Below are positions 37,695 to 46,562 of a stretch of DNA of 60,174 bases, piece by piece (the stretch's first letter is position 1; every line of letters starts with the position of its first letter). A program made the translations under genes and the position numbers. This stretch comes from Gammaproteobacteria bacterium. GTDB taxonomy: Bacteria > Pseudomonadota > Gammaproteobacteria > Competibacterales > Competibacteraceae. The stretch spans positions 1 through 60,174 of the forward strand of contig JADLEK010000048.1 of assembly GCA_020846135.1 (NCBI GenBank). Direction: 5' to 3'. The notes beneath the pieces were generated by a model, which saw only the letters and a program-made list of their open reading frames with translations, ran no database searches and had not been told where the DNA came from.

Positions 37695-39206
37695 ATGTCG
37701 CTCGCTATCGTCTACACCCGTGCTCAGGTTGGCATCGACGCGCCGCTGGTCAGCGTCGAAGTCCACCTGTCTGGCGGGCTGCCAGGGCTGTTCATCGTCG
37801 GGCTGCCAGAAGCCGCTGTGAAAGAAAGCAAGGATCGGGTGCGCGGCGCGATCCTCAACAGCCAGTTTGAATTCCCGATCCGCCGCATCACTATCAACCT
37901 GGCCCCGGCCGATTTGCCCAAGGAAGGCGGGCGTTTCGATCTGCCGATTGCCCTGGGCATTCTGGCCGCATCCGGGCAAATCAACCGCGCCCGGCTGGAA
38001 CAATATGAATTTCTCGGCGAACTGGCGCTCGGCGGCGAACTACGCGGGGTGCGTGGAGTCTTGCCGGCGACGCTGGCCTGTCGCGACGCCGGGCGCACCC
38101 TGCTGACCCCACAGGACAACGCCGCTGAGGCGATCCTGGTGAATAACGCCAAGGTGCTGGGTGCGGGACATCTACTGGACGTTTGCCGGCAATTGTCCAC
38201 GGGAACCGCCTTGCAACCGCCGGTTCCTCAGCCGCGCGCGCCGCTGGCGGCGGTGCTGGACCGGGATTTAAGCGATGTGCGCGGTCAGCAACACGCCAAG
38301 CGGGCGCTGGAAATCGCTGCGGCGGGTGGCCACAATCTGCTGATGATCGGTCCGCCCGGCACTGGCAAAACCATGCTGGCCAGCCGGCTGCCCGGCATCA
38401 TGCCGCCGCTGACCGAAAGCGAGGCGCTGGAAACCGCCGCGATTGCGTCGATCAGCGCCCAGGGACTGGACTTGAAGCAATGGGGAGTCCGGCCATTCCG
38501 CGCCCCGCATCACACTGCTTCCGGGGTGGCGCTGGTGGGTGGCGGCGGACACCCCCGTCCCGGCGAGATTTCGCTGGCCCATCACGGGGTGTTGTTTCTC
38601 GACGAGCTGCCGGAATACGACCGGCGGGTGCTGGAAGTGCTTCGGCAACCGCTGGAATCGGGCTGGATCACGATTTCCCGCGCTGCCCGGCAGGCTGATT
38701 TCCCGGCGCAATTTCAATTGGTCGCGGCGATGAATCCCTGTCCCTGCGGCTATCTGGGCGACGCCGAACGGCGCTGCGCCTGCGGCCAGGAACAGGTGCG
38801 CCGTTACCGGGCGCGGGTGTCGGGACCGCTGGCGGATCGGATCGATCTGCATATCGAAGTACCCCGGCTGGCGCACCGGGTCTTGCGCGGCGAAACCCTG
38901 GAAGAGAGCAGCGCGACGGTGCGCTCGCGGGTGTGCGTCGCCCGCGACCGGCAGTTAAATCGGACCGGCAAACCCAACAGCGCCCTCAAAACCCGCGAGA
39001 TTGAGCGCCATTGCGCCCTCAATGACGCCGATCACAAACTGCTGGAGCATGCGCTGGAGCGGCTCGGTTTATCGCCCCGCGCCTATCACCGAATTTTAAA
39101 AGTCTCGCGTACCATTGCCGATCTGGCCGGCAGCGATGGGATCAAAACGCAACATCTGACCGAAGCGATCAGCTATCGCGCCCTGGATCGGATGCAGGCG
39201 CATTAA
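37695..39206 (+). CDS. comM: ComM/YifB AAA+ ATPase (Mg-chelatase-like)
   Basis: ComM is a helicase-like AAA+ protein that promotes branch migration during natural transformation; orthologues are also widespread in non-transforming species as YifB. The 503-residue product has the N-terminal Lon-protease-like domain (SLAIVYTRAQVGIDAPLVSVEVHLSGGLPGLFIVGLPEAAVKESKDRV), Walker A GPPGTGKTM, Walker B LFLDELPEY, a four-Cys segment (CPCGYLGDAERRCAC) and the C-terminal Mg-chelatase subdomain. The upstream TTG at 37479 overlaps ubiK and is unlikely; ATG 37695 gives the standard start. Confidence 0.95.
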   Translation: MSLAIVYTRAQVGIDAPLVSVEVHLSGGLPGLFIVGLPEAAVKESKDRVRGAILNSQFEFPIRRITINLAPADLPKEGGRFDLPIALGILAASGQINRARLEQYEFLGELALGGELRGVRGVLPATLACRDAGRTLLTPQDNAAEAILVNNAKVLGAGHLLDVCRQLSTGTALQPPVPQPRAPLAAVLDRDLSDVRGQQHAKRALEIAAAGGHNLLMIGPPGTGKTMLASRLPGIMPPLTESEALETAAIASISAQGLDLKQWGVRPFRAPHHTASGVALVGGGGHPRPGEISLAHHGVLFLDELPEYDRRVLEVLRQPLESGWITISRAARQADFPAQFQLVAAMNPCPCGYLGDAERRCACGQEQVRRYRARVSGPLADRIDLHIEVPRLAHRVLRGETLEESSATVRSRVCVARDRQLNRTGKPNSALKTREIERHCALNDADHKLLEHALERLGLSPRAYHRILKVSRTIADLAGSDGIKTQHLTEAISYRALDRMQAH

Positions 39207-39240
39207 TGCCTCAATGGAACCGGCTTTTGGAGAAACCAGC

Positions 39241-39662
39241 ATGGCTATGCAACTCAAACCCCGGCTGACCCCTGAAGAGTATCTGTCCATTGAGCGCCGC
39301 GCCGAATTCAAGAGTGAATTTTTCGATGGTGAAATGTTCGCGATGAGCGGCGCCAGCGAATCGCATAATTCTGATCATGGTCAACACGATTTCGGAAATC
39401 CGCCAGCACCTCAAAAAACGCCCCTGTCCGGAACCGGAACCGGAACCGGAACCGGTTCCGGAAATTCGAGTATTACTGCACACTGGAATCCCTGGTCGAG
39501 TATGTGCTAATTACTCAGCGTCGCCCGCATATTGAATCCTGGCGACGCCAGCCTAATCAGCAATGGCTACTCACCGAAAGTAACGGTCTGGACAGCGTCC
39601 TGCGTCTAGACGCCATTGGCTGCGATCTGGCGCCGGCCGAGATTTACGACAAAGTGGAGTAA
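39241..39662 (+). pseudogene. Broken Uma2 family (DUF820) gene
   Basis: The first part encodes a normal Uma2 N-terminus (MAMQLKPRLTPEEYLSIERRAEFKSEFFDGEMFAMSGAS). Near 39364–39376 the frame shifts: the next frame continues IMVNTISEIRQHLKKRPC. Beyond a (CCGGAA)n repeat a third segment encodes a Uma2 C-terminus (YYCTLESLVEYVLITQ, ending IYDKVE at 39662). The central region with the nuclease Asp and Glu-x-Lys residues is missing. The gene thus carries at least one frameshift and an internal deletion. A ribosome site (GGAG, 9 bp) remains before the ATG. Confidence 0.85.
39428..39463. repeat. (CCGGAA)n hexanucleotide repeat in the Uma2 pseudogene
   Basis: Four tandem copies of CCGGAA are followed by an inverted continuation (CCGGTTCCGGAA), at the place where the central Uma2 coding region is missing. 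Slippage at this repeat may have helped inactivate the gene. Confidence 0.85.
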
Positions 39663-39667
39663 CCGCC

Positions 39668-40144
39668 ATGCCCCTTATCTGCAATCTTCCCGGTTTATTC
39701 TTCTCGCGCCTGCGCTATCTGCTGCCGGCGCTGCTCCTGCTGTGGAGCGTGGGACTTCTGGCCCAGGCCCCGATTTCCGACGCCAAGGTCGAGGCGCTGG
39801 TCGAAGCCCTGCGTCAGGCTGCGCCGCCCGCTGTTCCTGATTCCGGGCTATACAGCGACTGGCGGATCAAGCCGGACAACATCGTGCGCTGGTCCCGACG
39901 CTGCCTGAATCAGGACGTGACACCCGAGCAGTTCGCCGCCGATCCGGCGCTGGCCCGGCAGGTGCTGGTTTGCGTCATGGGGAAGGTGTTCCGCGAGGAA
40001 TTCGCCGCCAGCGGCAATAACGAGATCGTCGCGGTGCAACGGGCGGCTGCCTGGTGGATGGCCGGCGATCCCGCCCAGTACCGGGACGGCCCCACCAGCG
40101 CTTACACCCTGAGGGTGCTGGAAGCCTATTTGCGGTTTTTCTGA
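39668..40144 (+). CDS. Secreted or membrane-anchored protein of unknown function
   Basis: I do not recognise this 158-residue protein. It has an N-terminal hydrophobic stretch (LRYLLPALLLLWSVGLLAQA), likely a signal peptide with cleavage near AQA. The mature part is about 125 residues, largely helical by composition, with two cysteines (RRCLNQDV and VLVCVMGK) that could form a disulfide. The DNA starts 5 bp after the Uma2 remnant and converges with the NUDIX gene on the other strand. Confidence 0.75.
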   Translation: MPLICNLPGLFFSRLRYLLPALLLLWSVGLLAQAPISDAKVEALVEALRQAAPPAVPDSGLYSDWRIKPDNIVRWSRRCLNQDVTPEQFAADPALARQVLVCVMGKVFREEFAASGNNEIVAVQRAAAWWMAGDPAQYRDGPTSAYTLRVLEAYLRFF

Positions 40145-40148
40145 GCGA

Positions 40149-40895
40149 TCAGCGAGCGTAGCGGCTGATGCTGCGCGGGAAGAAGGTGCGCCGGTCGTAA
40201 TCGCGGAAGCGGTAGAGCTGGGCGGGCCGTCCCGAACTCTCGCGCTGCTCGCCGGGAATTTCCTCCAGCATGTCGGCCTGAGCGACCCGGCGGCGGAAGG
40301 AACTCTTATCCAGCGCCTGTTCGAGAATAATCTCGTAGGTCCGCTGCAATTCCGGCAGGGTGAACTTTTCCGGCAACAGATGAACTGCGATGTGGGTGTA
40401 TTCCAGCTTGGAGCGCAGCCGCTCCGCCGCATCGGCCAGAATCCCGGCATGATCAAACGCCAGCTCGGATTTGACCCCGTCGCCCTGCATCGGCATCCAG
40501 CGCACCGTTTCCTGATTACCCCGCAACCGCGCCGAATTCTGGGCGATCAGCGCAAAGTAAACCGTGGTCGCGGTCCAGCCACGAGGGTCCCGGTCACAAG
40601 ACCCGTAGGTCTTCATCTGCTCCAGGTACGGAGCCTGGACGCCGGTTTTTTCGATCAGCCGGCGCATGGCGCAGACTTCAATCGACTCATCTCGTCCCGG
40701 CTCCAGAAACCCGCCCGGCAACGCCCAGCGCCCCTTGAACGGCGCTTCAACCCGTTTCACCAGCAAAACCTGCAAGCACTCGTCGCGGATGGTGAAAATC
40801 ACCAGGTCCACGGAAAAAAACGGCTTTTCCGGTTGGGAAGCCTGGTCGCGATGCGAAACTTCCGCTTCGCTTGACGGGGTTACCGAGGTAGTCAT
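40149..40895 (-). CDS. NUDIX–winged-helix regulator (NrtR-like)
   Basis: The 248-residue protein has a NUDIX domain (about 26–150) and a C-terminal winged helix (about 160–245: LPEKFTLPELQRTYEIILEQALDKSSFRRRV, GRPAQLYRF), the architecture of NrtR-type repressors that sense ADP-ribose or related nucleotides. The NUDIX box reads GGFLEPGRDESIEVCAMRRLIEKTG; the catalytic REL-x-EE is replaced by RRLIEK, so hydrolysis is probably lost, as in many NrtR proteins. Start at ATG 40895 (GGA at 5 bp); a GTG at 40907 would add four residues. It lies 18 bp downstream of a PP2C-type phosphatase gene on the same strand. Confidence 0.88.
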   Translation of the reverse strand: MTTSVTPSSEAEVSHRDQASQPEKPFFSVDLVIFTIRDECLQVLLVKRVEAPFKGRWALPGGFLEPGRDESIEVCAMRRLIEKTGVQAPYLEQMKTYGSCDRDPRGWTATTVYFALIAQNSARLRGNQETVRWMPMQGDGVKSELAFDHAGILADAAERLRSKLEYTHIAVHLLPEKFTLPELQRTYEIILEQALDKSSFRRRVAQADMLEEIPGEQRESSGRPAQLYRFRDYDRRTFFPRSISRYAR

Positions 40896-40913
40896 GGTTC
40901 CAGTCACCCTCGT

Positions 40914-41738
40914 TCAAGTTGCTTTGACAAACACGCCCAGGCTGAGATCGTCGAAATTGAATACGCCCTGTCGGCCATATTCGATCAGGACTTGCCGCAA
41001 CCGGCGCTTGATAAACCCATCGTTCGCCTCGCCAAACCCCAACAGTTCCTGCGCTACGGACAAGGCGTCCAGCCGGCTGCCGGTTTCGGCGCTGACCAGG
41101 GAATGCAGGCCATCCGTCGCCACGGCGACCGCAGTCAAAGCCGCCAGGCTGAAACTGAACACGGTAGCTGTGCTAAACGGTTCCTGCCGAAGGGTGGCGC
41201 CCGTTTCATTCAGATAATGGACGCTCTGGGCGATGGATGGATCGCCAATGGCGGACTGATAGAGATCATGGCGCTCCAGGTCGAGCAGATAACTCAGGTA
41301 ATACGGCGCATTCTCGGCGTATTCAACCTGAATCACCGCAACCCCGCCATCAGCGCGGCGGGCGGCGATGCAGCCATCCCCGTAGAGATGAACGTGTACC
41401 GTGTTCTCCATGCACCAGGCCACCAGCAGGGTCGCATCCAGCACATCCTCACTCACGCCCAGGTCCCGCGCCTGGCGAGCGGCGCGGCGCACGATCCGCC
41501 GTCCCAGCCGCCAGTGTCGCTCCACCCGTTCCTCCTCATTGGTAACCGGCTGGGCAAACCAGGGCAGCAAGCGACGGGCGTTCAGCGCCAGCAATCGCGC
41601 GCCGAGATCACTGTCCGGCGCGGCGGAGCAGCCATCGGATAAAATCAGATACGGAAACGGTTCCCAGCCTTGGCAGACATAGTCCTGACAGAGCAGATGC
41701 AGCCGACCAATGGTGTAATGTGAATCCAGTGCAATCAT
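40914..41738 (-). CDS. PP2C-like serine/threonine phosphatase
   Basis: The 274-residue protein has the acidic metal-site pattern of PP2C phosphatases: SDGCSAAPDSDLGARLL, ATLLVAW…HLYGDGCIA, VATDGLHS and FDDLSLGVFV. The N-terminus (DSHYTIGRLHLLCQDYV) matches the usual opening where the N-terminal Asp region binds Mn/Mg. No kinase is nearby. It is followed by the NUDIX/winged-helix gene, suggesting a two-gene operon. Substrate unknown. Confidence 0.82.
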   Translation of the reverse strand: MIALDSHYTIGRLHLLCQDYVCQGWEPFPYLILSDGCSAAPDSDLGARLLALNARRLLPWFAQPVTNEEERVERHWRLGRRIVRRAARQARDLGVSEDVLDATLLVAWCMENTVHVHLYGDGCIAARRADGGVAVIQVEYAENAPYYLSYLLDLERHDLYQSAIGDPSIAQSVHYLNETGATLRQEPFSTATVFSFSLAALTAVAVATDGLHSLVSAETGSRLDALSVAQELLGFGEANDGFIKRRLRQVLIEYGRQGVFNFDDLSLGVFVKAT

Positions 41739-41931
41739 GATGTTATGAGACTCATCCGAATTGGGACGCCCCCGCGCCAGCCATTGGAATGGTTAAGTTT
41801 AGTCTACTCCGGGATTTTTGAACTTTACCCAACCGGCCATTGACTCCGCCAATAGCCGGGTTTGGCGGTAAACTTCAAGTGTTCTTCTGGTCAACAACGT
41901 ACAATTGCCATTTTTACCGGGTTCAGTAATT

Positions 41932-43062
41932 ATGATCAAAAAAGTACTCCTCACCCTTGCCGGCTTGCTGCTTCTGATTGGAGCCTTGGCCGGAACCAAG
42001 GTATTTCAGTTCAAGACCATGTTCGCCGCCGATGCTGACGCCACGCCGCCGCCGGAGACGGTGACTACCGCCGAAGTCAAGCCGGATACTTGGCAACCAG
42101 TACTCACGGCGGTTGGCTCGGTCGCCGCTGTTCAAGGGGTGATGCTCAGCGCTGAGGAAGCCGGCACGGTCAGGAATATCGCCTTTGAATCGGGGGCGGC
42201 CGTAAAAACCGGCGAGTTGCTTCTGGATCTGGATACTTCGGTGGAACAAGCCCAACTACGTTCTGCCGTCGCCAGCGCTGATTTGGCCCGCGCCAATCTC
42301 TCCCGCGCCCGCGATTTGCGTCCCAAAAACCTGATGTCCCAGGCGGATTTTGAGGCTGCCGAAGCTCAGGCCAAGCAGGCCAACGCCCAGATCGACAATA
42401 TCCGTGCGATCATCGCCAAGAAAACCCTCCGTGCGCCCTTCGCCGGTCGGACCGGGATTCGCCAGGTCAACCTCGGCCAGTTTCTGAACACCGGCGACCC
42501 GATTGTCACCCTGCAATCGCTGGATCCGGTCTATGTGGATTTCTCGCTTCCGCAGCAGCGCCTGGCTCAGCTTGAGGTCGGCATGGCGGTGCAAGTCACT
42601 ACCGATGCGTTTCCTGATCAGCGCTTCGAGGGCAAGCTGGCCACCATCAACCCGGAAGTGGAGGCCGCGACCCGCAATGTCCGGCTGCGCGCCACTCTGG
42701 ACAATCGCCTGGGTTTGCTGCGGCCCGGCATGTTCGTCAATGTCGCCGCCGCGCTGCCTGACGTGGAAAAGGTGCTGATGATTCCCGCCACAGCGGTGCT
42801 GTATGCGCCTTACGGCGATTCGGTGTTCATCATTGAAGAGAAAAAGGACGAGAAAACCGGAGCGGTGGGCAAAGTGCTGAACCAGAAATTCGTCCACCTG
42901 GGCAAGACCCGCGGCGATTTCGTGGTGGTGACGGATGGTCTCAGCGCCGGCCAGACCATTGTGACTACCGGCGTCTTCAAACTCCGCAACGGTATGGCGG
43001 TGGTGGTGAATAATCAATTAGCGCCTGATTTCCAGATCGCGCCCAAGCCCGCCAACTCCTGA
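41932..43062 (+). CDS. RND efflux periplasmic adaptor (membrane fusion protein)
   Basis: The 376-residue adaptor joins an inner-membrane RND pump to an outer-membrane channel. It has an N-terminal membrane anchor (KKVLLTLAGLLLLIGALAGT), a lipoyl-like domain split by an alpha-hairpin (VEQAQLRSAVASADLARANLSRARDLRPKNLMSQADFEAAEAQ), a beta-barrel domain (TLRAPFAGRTGIRQVNLGQFLNTGDPIVTLQSLDPVYVDF) and a membrane-proximal domain. It is followed by the pump gene after 24 bp. No outer-membrane factor gene is in the window, so a shared TolC-type channel is likely. Confidence 0.94.
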   Translation: MIKKVLLTLAGLLLLIGALAGTKVFQFKTMFAADADATPPPETVTTAEVKPDTWQPVLTAVGSVAAVQGVMLSAEEAGTVRNIAFESGAAVKTGELLLDLDTSVEQAQLRSAVASADLARANLSRARDLRPKNLMSQADFEAAEAQAKQANAQIDNIRAIIAKKTLRAPFAGRTGIRQVNLGQFLNTGDPIVTLQSLDPVYVDFSLPQQRLAQLEVGMAVQVTTDAFPDQRFEGKLATINPEVEAATRNVRLRATLDNRLGLLRPGMFVNVAAALPDVEKVLMIPATAVLYAPYGDSVFIIEEKKDEKTGAVGKVLNQKFVHLGKTRGDFVVVTDGLSAGQTIVTTGVFKLRNGMAVVVNNQLAPDFQIAPKPANS

Positions 43063-43086
43063 GATCGACCTTTAACGCTTATCACG

Positions 43087-46000
43087 ATGAAATCCTTCAC
43101 CGATCTGTTTGTCACCCGTCCGGTGCTGGCGATTGTGGTCAATCTGATGATCATCATCGCCGGGCTGCAAGCCATTTTCAGCCTTAATGTCCGCCAATAC
43201 CCCCGCAGCGATAACGCCAGCGTCAAAATCACGACCGTCTATGTTGGGGCCAGCGCCGATCTGGTGCGCGGCTTTATTACCACTCCACTGGAGCGGGTGA
43301 TCGCCTCCGCCGACGGCATCGAATACCTGGAATCGCAAAGCGCCCAGAGCCTGTCGACCATCACCGCCCGCTTGAAGCTGAATCAGGACCCGACCAAGGC
43401 CCTGGCCGAAATCAGCTCCAAGGTCGATCAGGTGCGCGGCGACTTGCCGCCGGAAGCGGAAGTGCCGGTGCTGAATATCGAATCTGCCGATAGCGAATTC
43501 GCCTCGGCCTATATCAGCTTTGCCTCGGACGTGTTGGCGCAGAACGAAATCACCGACTATCTAGTGCGAGCGGTGCAGCCGCGCCTGTCCGCGCTGGAAG
43601 GAGTGCAACGCGCCGACATTCTCGGCGGGCGCACCTTCGCCATGAGGATCTGGCTTAAGCCGGATCGAATGGCGGCGCTCAATATCAGTCCGGTGCAAGT
43701 GCGCACCGCGCTGGCGGCTAACAACTATCTGGCTGCGCCAGGCCGCACCAAGGGCGCATTGATCAAGGTCGATCTGACTGCGAACACTGATCTGCGCTCG
43801 GTCGATGAATTCAAAAATCTGGTGATTCGTGAAAAGGACGGGGTGCTGGTCCGATTGTCGGACATCGCTGATGTGGCGCTGGGGGCCGAAGATTATGATG
43901 CTGAGGTGCGCTTCTCCGGCCAGACTGCGGTATTCATGGGCATTTTTCCGCTGCCGAATGCCAATTCGATTGATGTGATCAAGCGGGTCCGGGCCGAACT
44001 GACCGAGATTGAGCGGGAATTGCCCACTGGCCTGCGGGCGCAACTGGCGTATGACGCCACTAATTACATCAATAACGCGATCAAAGAAGTCATCAATACC
44101 CTCGGCGACACCCTGATCATTGTCGTCATCATCATCTTCCTGTTTCTTGGCTCGATCCGCTCAGTACTGGTGCCGGTGGTGGCAATCCCCATTTCGCTGA
44201 TCGGCGGGATTTTCCTGATGCAGGTCTTCGGCTTCACCATTAACCTGCTGACCTTATTGGCGATTGTGCTGTCGGTCGGGCTGGTGGTGGACGATGCGAT
44301 TGTGGTGGTGGAGAACGTCGAACGGCATTTGCGGGAAGGCCGCAACCCGTTCGAGGCGGCGCTGCTCAGCGGGCGCGAACTGACCGGCCCGATCATCGCC
44401 ATGACCATTACCCTGATTGCCGTATACACGCCGATTGGCTTACAGGGCGGGCTGACCGGGGCGCTGTTCCGCGAGTTCGCCTTCACCCTGGCCGGGGCGG
44501 TGACCATTTCCGGGATTGTGGCGCTGACCCTGTCGCCGATGCTGGCGTCGAAATTGCTCAACGCTGAAGACGAGCAGCACTGGCTGCCCGCCCATATCAA
44601 CGCCACGTTTGAACGGCTCAAGCAGCTCTATGGCCGGCGGCTGGACGAAGTGCTGAACGCCCGTCCGGCGATTTATCTGCTGTGGGGAACGCTGTCGCTG
44701 CTGATCGTGCCGATGTGGATGTTCTCTGCCGAAGAACTAGCCCCGAGCGAAGATCAGGGCGTGATTTTCGGGATTGTAGATGCCGCCGCTAATGCCACGC
44801 TTGACCAGACCAGCGCTTTTACCGCCGCCGCCAACGAAGTGTTCATGTCGATCCCGGAGACTGATTTCACCTTTCAGATCACGTTCCCGACCTCCGGGTT
44901 TGGCGGGGTGGTGGTGAAGCCCTGGGATGAGCGCAAACGGACCGTGTTTGAGATTCTGCCCGAGGTGCAGGAGAAGCTGGGCAACATCCCCGGCATCCAG
45001 ATGTTCCCGGTGACTCCGCCGGCGCTGCCGGGCGGTGGGCAGTTCCCGGTCGAATTCATCATCGCCTCGACTGCCGGCACCCAGGAAATTCTCGACATCG
45101 CCAAACAGGTGCAGGAGAAAGCAGCCAGCAGCGGCATGTTCGCCTTCCCGCCGTTGATTGACGTGAAACTGGATCAGCCGCAAACCGAGGTAGTGATTGA
45201 TCGGGACAAGGTCGCCATTCTCGGCCTGAATCTGCAAGAGATCGGAGCGGATTTGAGCGCGGCGGTCGGCGGTAATTTCGTCAACCGCTTCAATATCGCC
45301 GGACGCAGCTACAAGGTCATCCCGCAGATCGAGCGCACTGGACGGCTGAATCCTGACCAACTGCAAGACATCTACGTCACCGGCCCGAACAACCAGTTGT
45401 TGCCGTTAAGCGCGGTGGCCACCCTCCACAACAGCACCGGGCCGCGCACCCTTAACCGGTTTCAGCAGTTGAACTCGGTGAAAATCAGCGGGGTGGCGAT
45501 TCAGCCGCTTGATCAGGCGCTGCGCTTTCTAGAAGATGAAGCCGCCAAGCTGATGCCCAAGGGCTATGTAATCGACTACACCGGCGAATCGCGGCAATTG
45601 CGGCTGGAAGGCGGCAGCCGGTTTTTCCGGACGATGGGCTTTGCCGTCATCCTGATTTTTCTGGTGCTGGCGGCTCAGTTCAACAGTTTCCGCGATCCGT
45701 TCATTATTCTGCTCGGCTCGGTGCCACTGGCGATCTTCGGGGCGCTGATTTTCACTTTCCTGAAGATGCCCAACCCGAATGTCCCGTTTCCCTTCACGGC
45801 GGACTGGACGACCACCATGAACATTTACGCCAAGGTCGGGCTGGTGACGCTGATGGGGCTGATCGCCAAGAACGGGATCCTGATCGTTGATTTCGCCAAC
45901 AAGCTGCAACTGGAGGGATTGCCCAAGCTGGCGGCGGTGCGGGAAGCGTCGCTGATCCGGTTGCGGCCCATTCTGATGACCAGCGCCGCGACCATTGCCG

Positions 46001-46218
46001 GGCATTTGCCGCTGACCTTTGTCACCGGAGCGGGCGCGGCGGCGCGCAACTCGATTGGTCTGGTGCTGGTCGGCGGGATGGCGATTGGGACACTGTTCAC
46101 CATTTTCGTGGTGCCGGCGATCTATATGCTGATCGCTAGGGATCATGCCCATGATCGCGAGGCGGAGCAGGCGGCAGCGGCAACTAGCGAGGCGGGGGAA
46201 TTGCCGCACAAGCTTTGA
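43087..46218 (+). CDS. RND efflux permease (HAE1 family)
   Basis: The 1043-residue proton-driven pump has the family topology of twelve membrane helices and two large periplasmic loops. It shows VTRPVLAIVVNLMIIIAG at the N-terminus, the TM4 proton-relay VGLVVDDAIVVVENVERHLREG, and a second-half repeat (LIAKNGILIVDFANKL). Sequence flavour is closer to MdtC/MexK-like HAE1 pumps than to AcrB; the substrate cannot be assigned. It forms an operon with the adaptor and ends just before a large hairpin that may terminate transcription from both sides. Confidence 0.94.
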   Translation: MKSFTDLFVTRPVLAIVVNLMIIIAGLQAIFSLNVRQYPRSDNASVKITTVYVGASADLVRGFITTPLERVIASADGIEYLESQSAQSLSTITARLKLNQDPTKALAEISSKVDQVRGDLPPEAEVPVLNIESADSEFASAYISFASDVLAQNEITDYLVRAVQPRLSALEGVQRADILGGRTFAMRIWLKPDRMAALNISPVQVRTALAANNYLAAPGRTKGALIKVDLTANTDLRSVDEFKNLVIREKDGVLVRLSDIADVALGAEDYDAEVRFSGQTAVFMGIFPLPNANSIDVIKRVRAELTEIERELPTGLRAQLAYDATNYINNAIKEVINTLGDTLIIVVIIIFLFLGSIRSVLVPVVAIPISLIGGIFLMQVFGFTINLLTLLAIVLSVGLVVDDAIVVVENVERHLREGRNPFEAALLSGRELTGPIIAMTITLIAVYTPIGLQGGLTGALFREFAFTLAGAVTISGIVALTLSPMLASKLLNAEDEQHWLPAHINATFERLKQLYGRRLDEVLNARPAIYLLWGTLSLLIVPMWMFSAEELAPSEDQGVIFGIVDAAANATLDQTSAFTAAANEVFMSIPETDFTFQITFPTSGFGGVVVKPWDERKRTVFEILPEVQEKLGNIPGIQMFPVTPPALPGGGQFPVEFIIASTAGTQEILDIAKQVQEKAASSGMFAFPPLIDVKLDQPQTEVVIDRDKVAILGLNLQEIGADLSAAVGGNFVNRFNIAGRSYKVIPQIERTGRLNPDQLQDIYVTGPNNQLLPLSAVATLHNSTGPRTLNRFQQLNSVKISGVAIQPLDQALRFLEDEAAKLMPKGYVIDYTGESRQLRLEGGSRFFRTMGFAVILIFLVLAAQFNSFRDPFIILLGSVPLAIFGALIFTFLKMPNPNVPFPFTADWTTTMNIYAKVGLVTLMGLIAKNGILIVDFANKLQLEGLPKLAAVREASLIRLRPILMTSAATIAGHLPLTFVTGAGAAARNSIGLVLVGGMAIGTLFTIFVVPAIYMLIARDHAHDREAEQAAAATSEAGELPHKL

Positions 46219-46286
46219 TTTAAGGGGATTTCCCGAAAAAAGATACCGGCTTTGGTGTTCACTCCAACTCAATCTAAAAATATTCG

Positions 46287-46340
46287 CCACAAAAAACACG
46301 GAACATACTGAAAAAAATAGTTTTCCGTGTTTTTTTGTGG
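46287..46340. terminator. Long imperfect hairpin, possible bidirectional terminator
   Basis: The arms CCACAAAAAACACGGAA and TTCCGTGTTTTTTTGTGG pair almost perfectly with one bulge, around a 19-base loop. The element lies between the convergent pump and zinc-operon genes and has T-runs in both directions. Its sequence resembles dispersed repeats that read as NTEHTEK in one frame. Confidence 0.6.
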
Positions 46341-46350
46341 CTGGGTTTTC

Positions 46351-46551
46351 TCAATCCTCCTTCGGTGTTTCAGCATTATTGTTCCCATTCCCTGAATCAT
46401 CCGGCTCGGGGCGTTTCAATCCCTGCAAATGCTCTGAATCCTCGCGGCAAATTTCATCGCCCTTGGCGGTTTTTACCCGCTCGCAGTCCCTGGATTCGCA
46501 ACCCGCCACCGCTAAAACCAGTAGCGTCATCAAGATCCACCGGCGTTTCAT
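46351..46551 (-). CDS. Small lipoprotein at the end of the zinc-uptake operon
   Basis: This 66-residue protein has a lipoprotein signal (RRWILMTLLVLAVAGC; Cys at about 17). The mature part is short and hydrophilic with two more cysteines (ESRDCERVK and DEICRED) and a Gly/Asn-rich tail. AAGGAA lies 7 bp before ATG. It starts 11 bp after the znuB stop, so it is probably co-transcribed with zur–znuC–znuB. I do not recognise a family; a role in metal binding is possible but unproven. Confidence 0.7.
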   Translation of the reverse strand: MKRRWILMTLLVLAVAGCESRDCERVKTAKGDEICREDSEHLQGLKRPEPDDSGNGNNNAETPKED

Positions 46552-46562
46552 GACCGTTCCTT

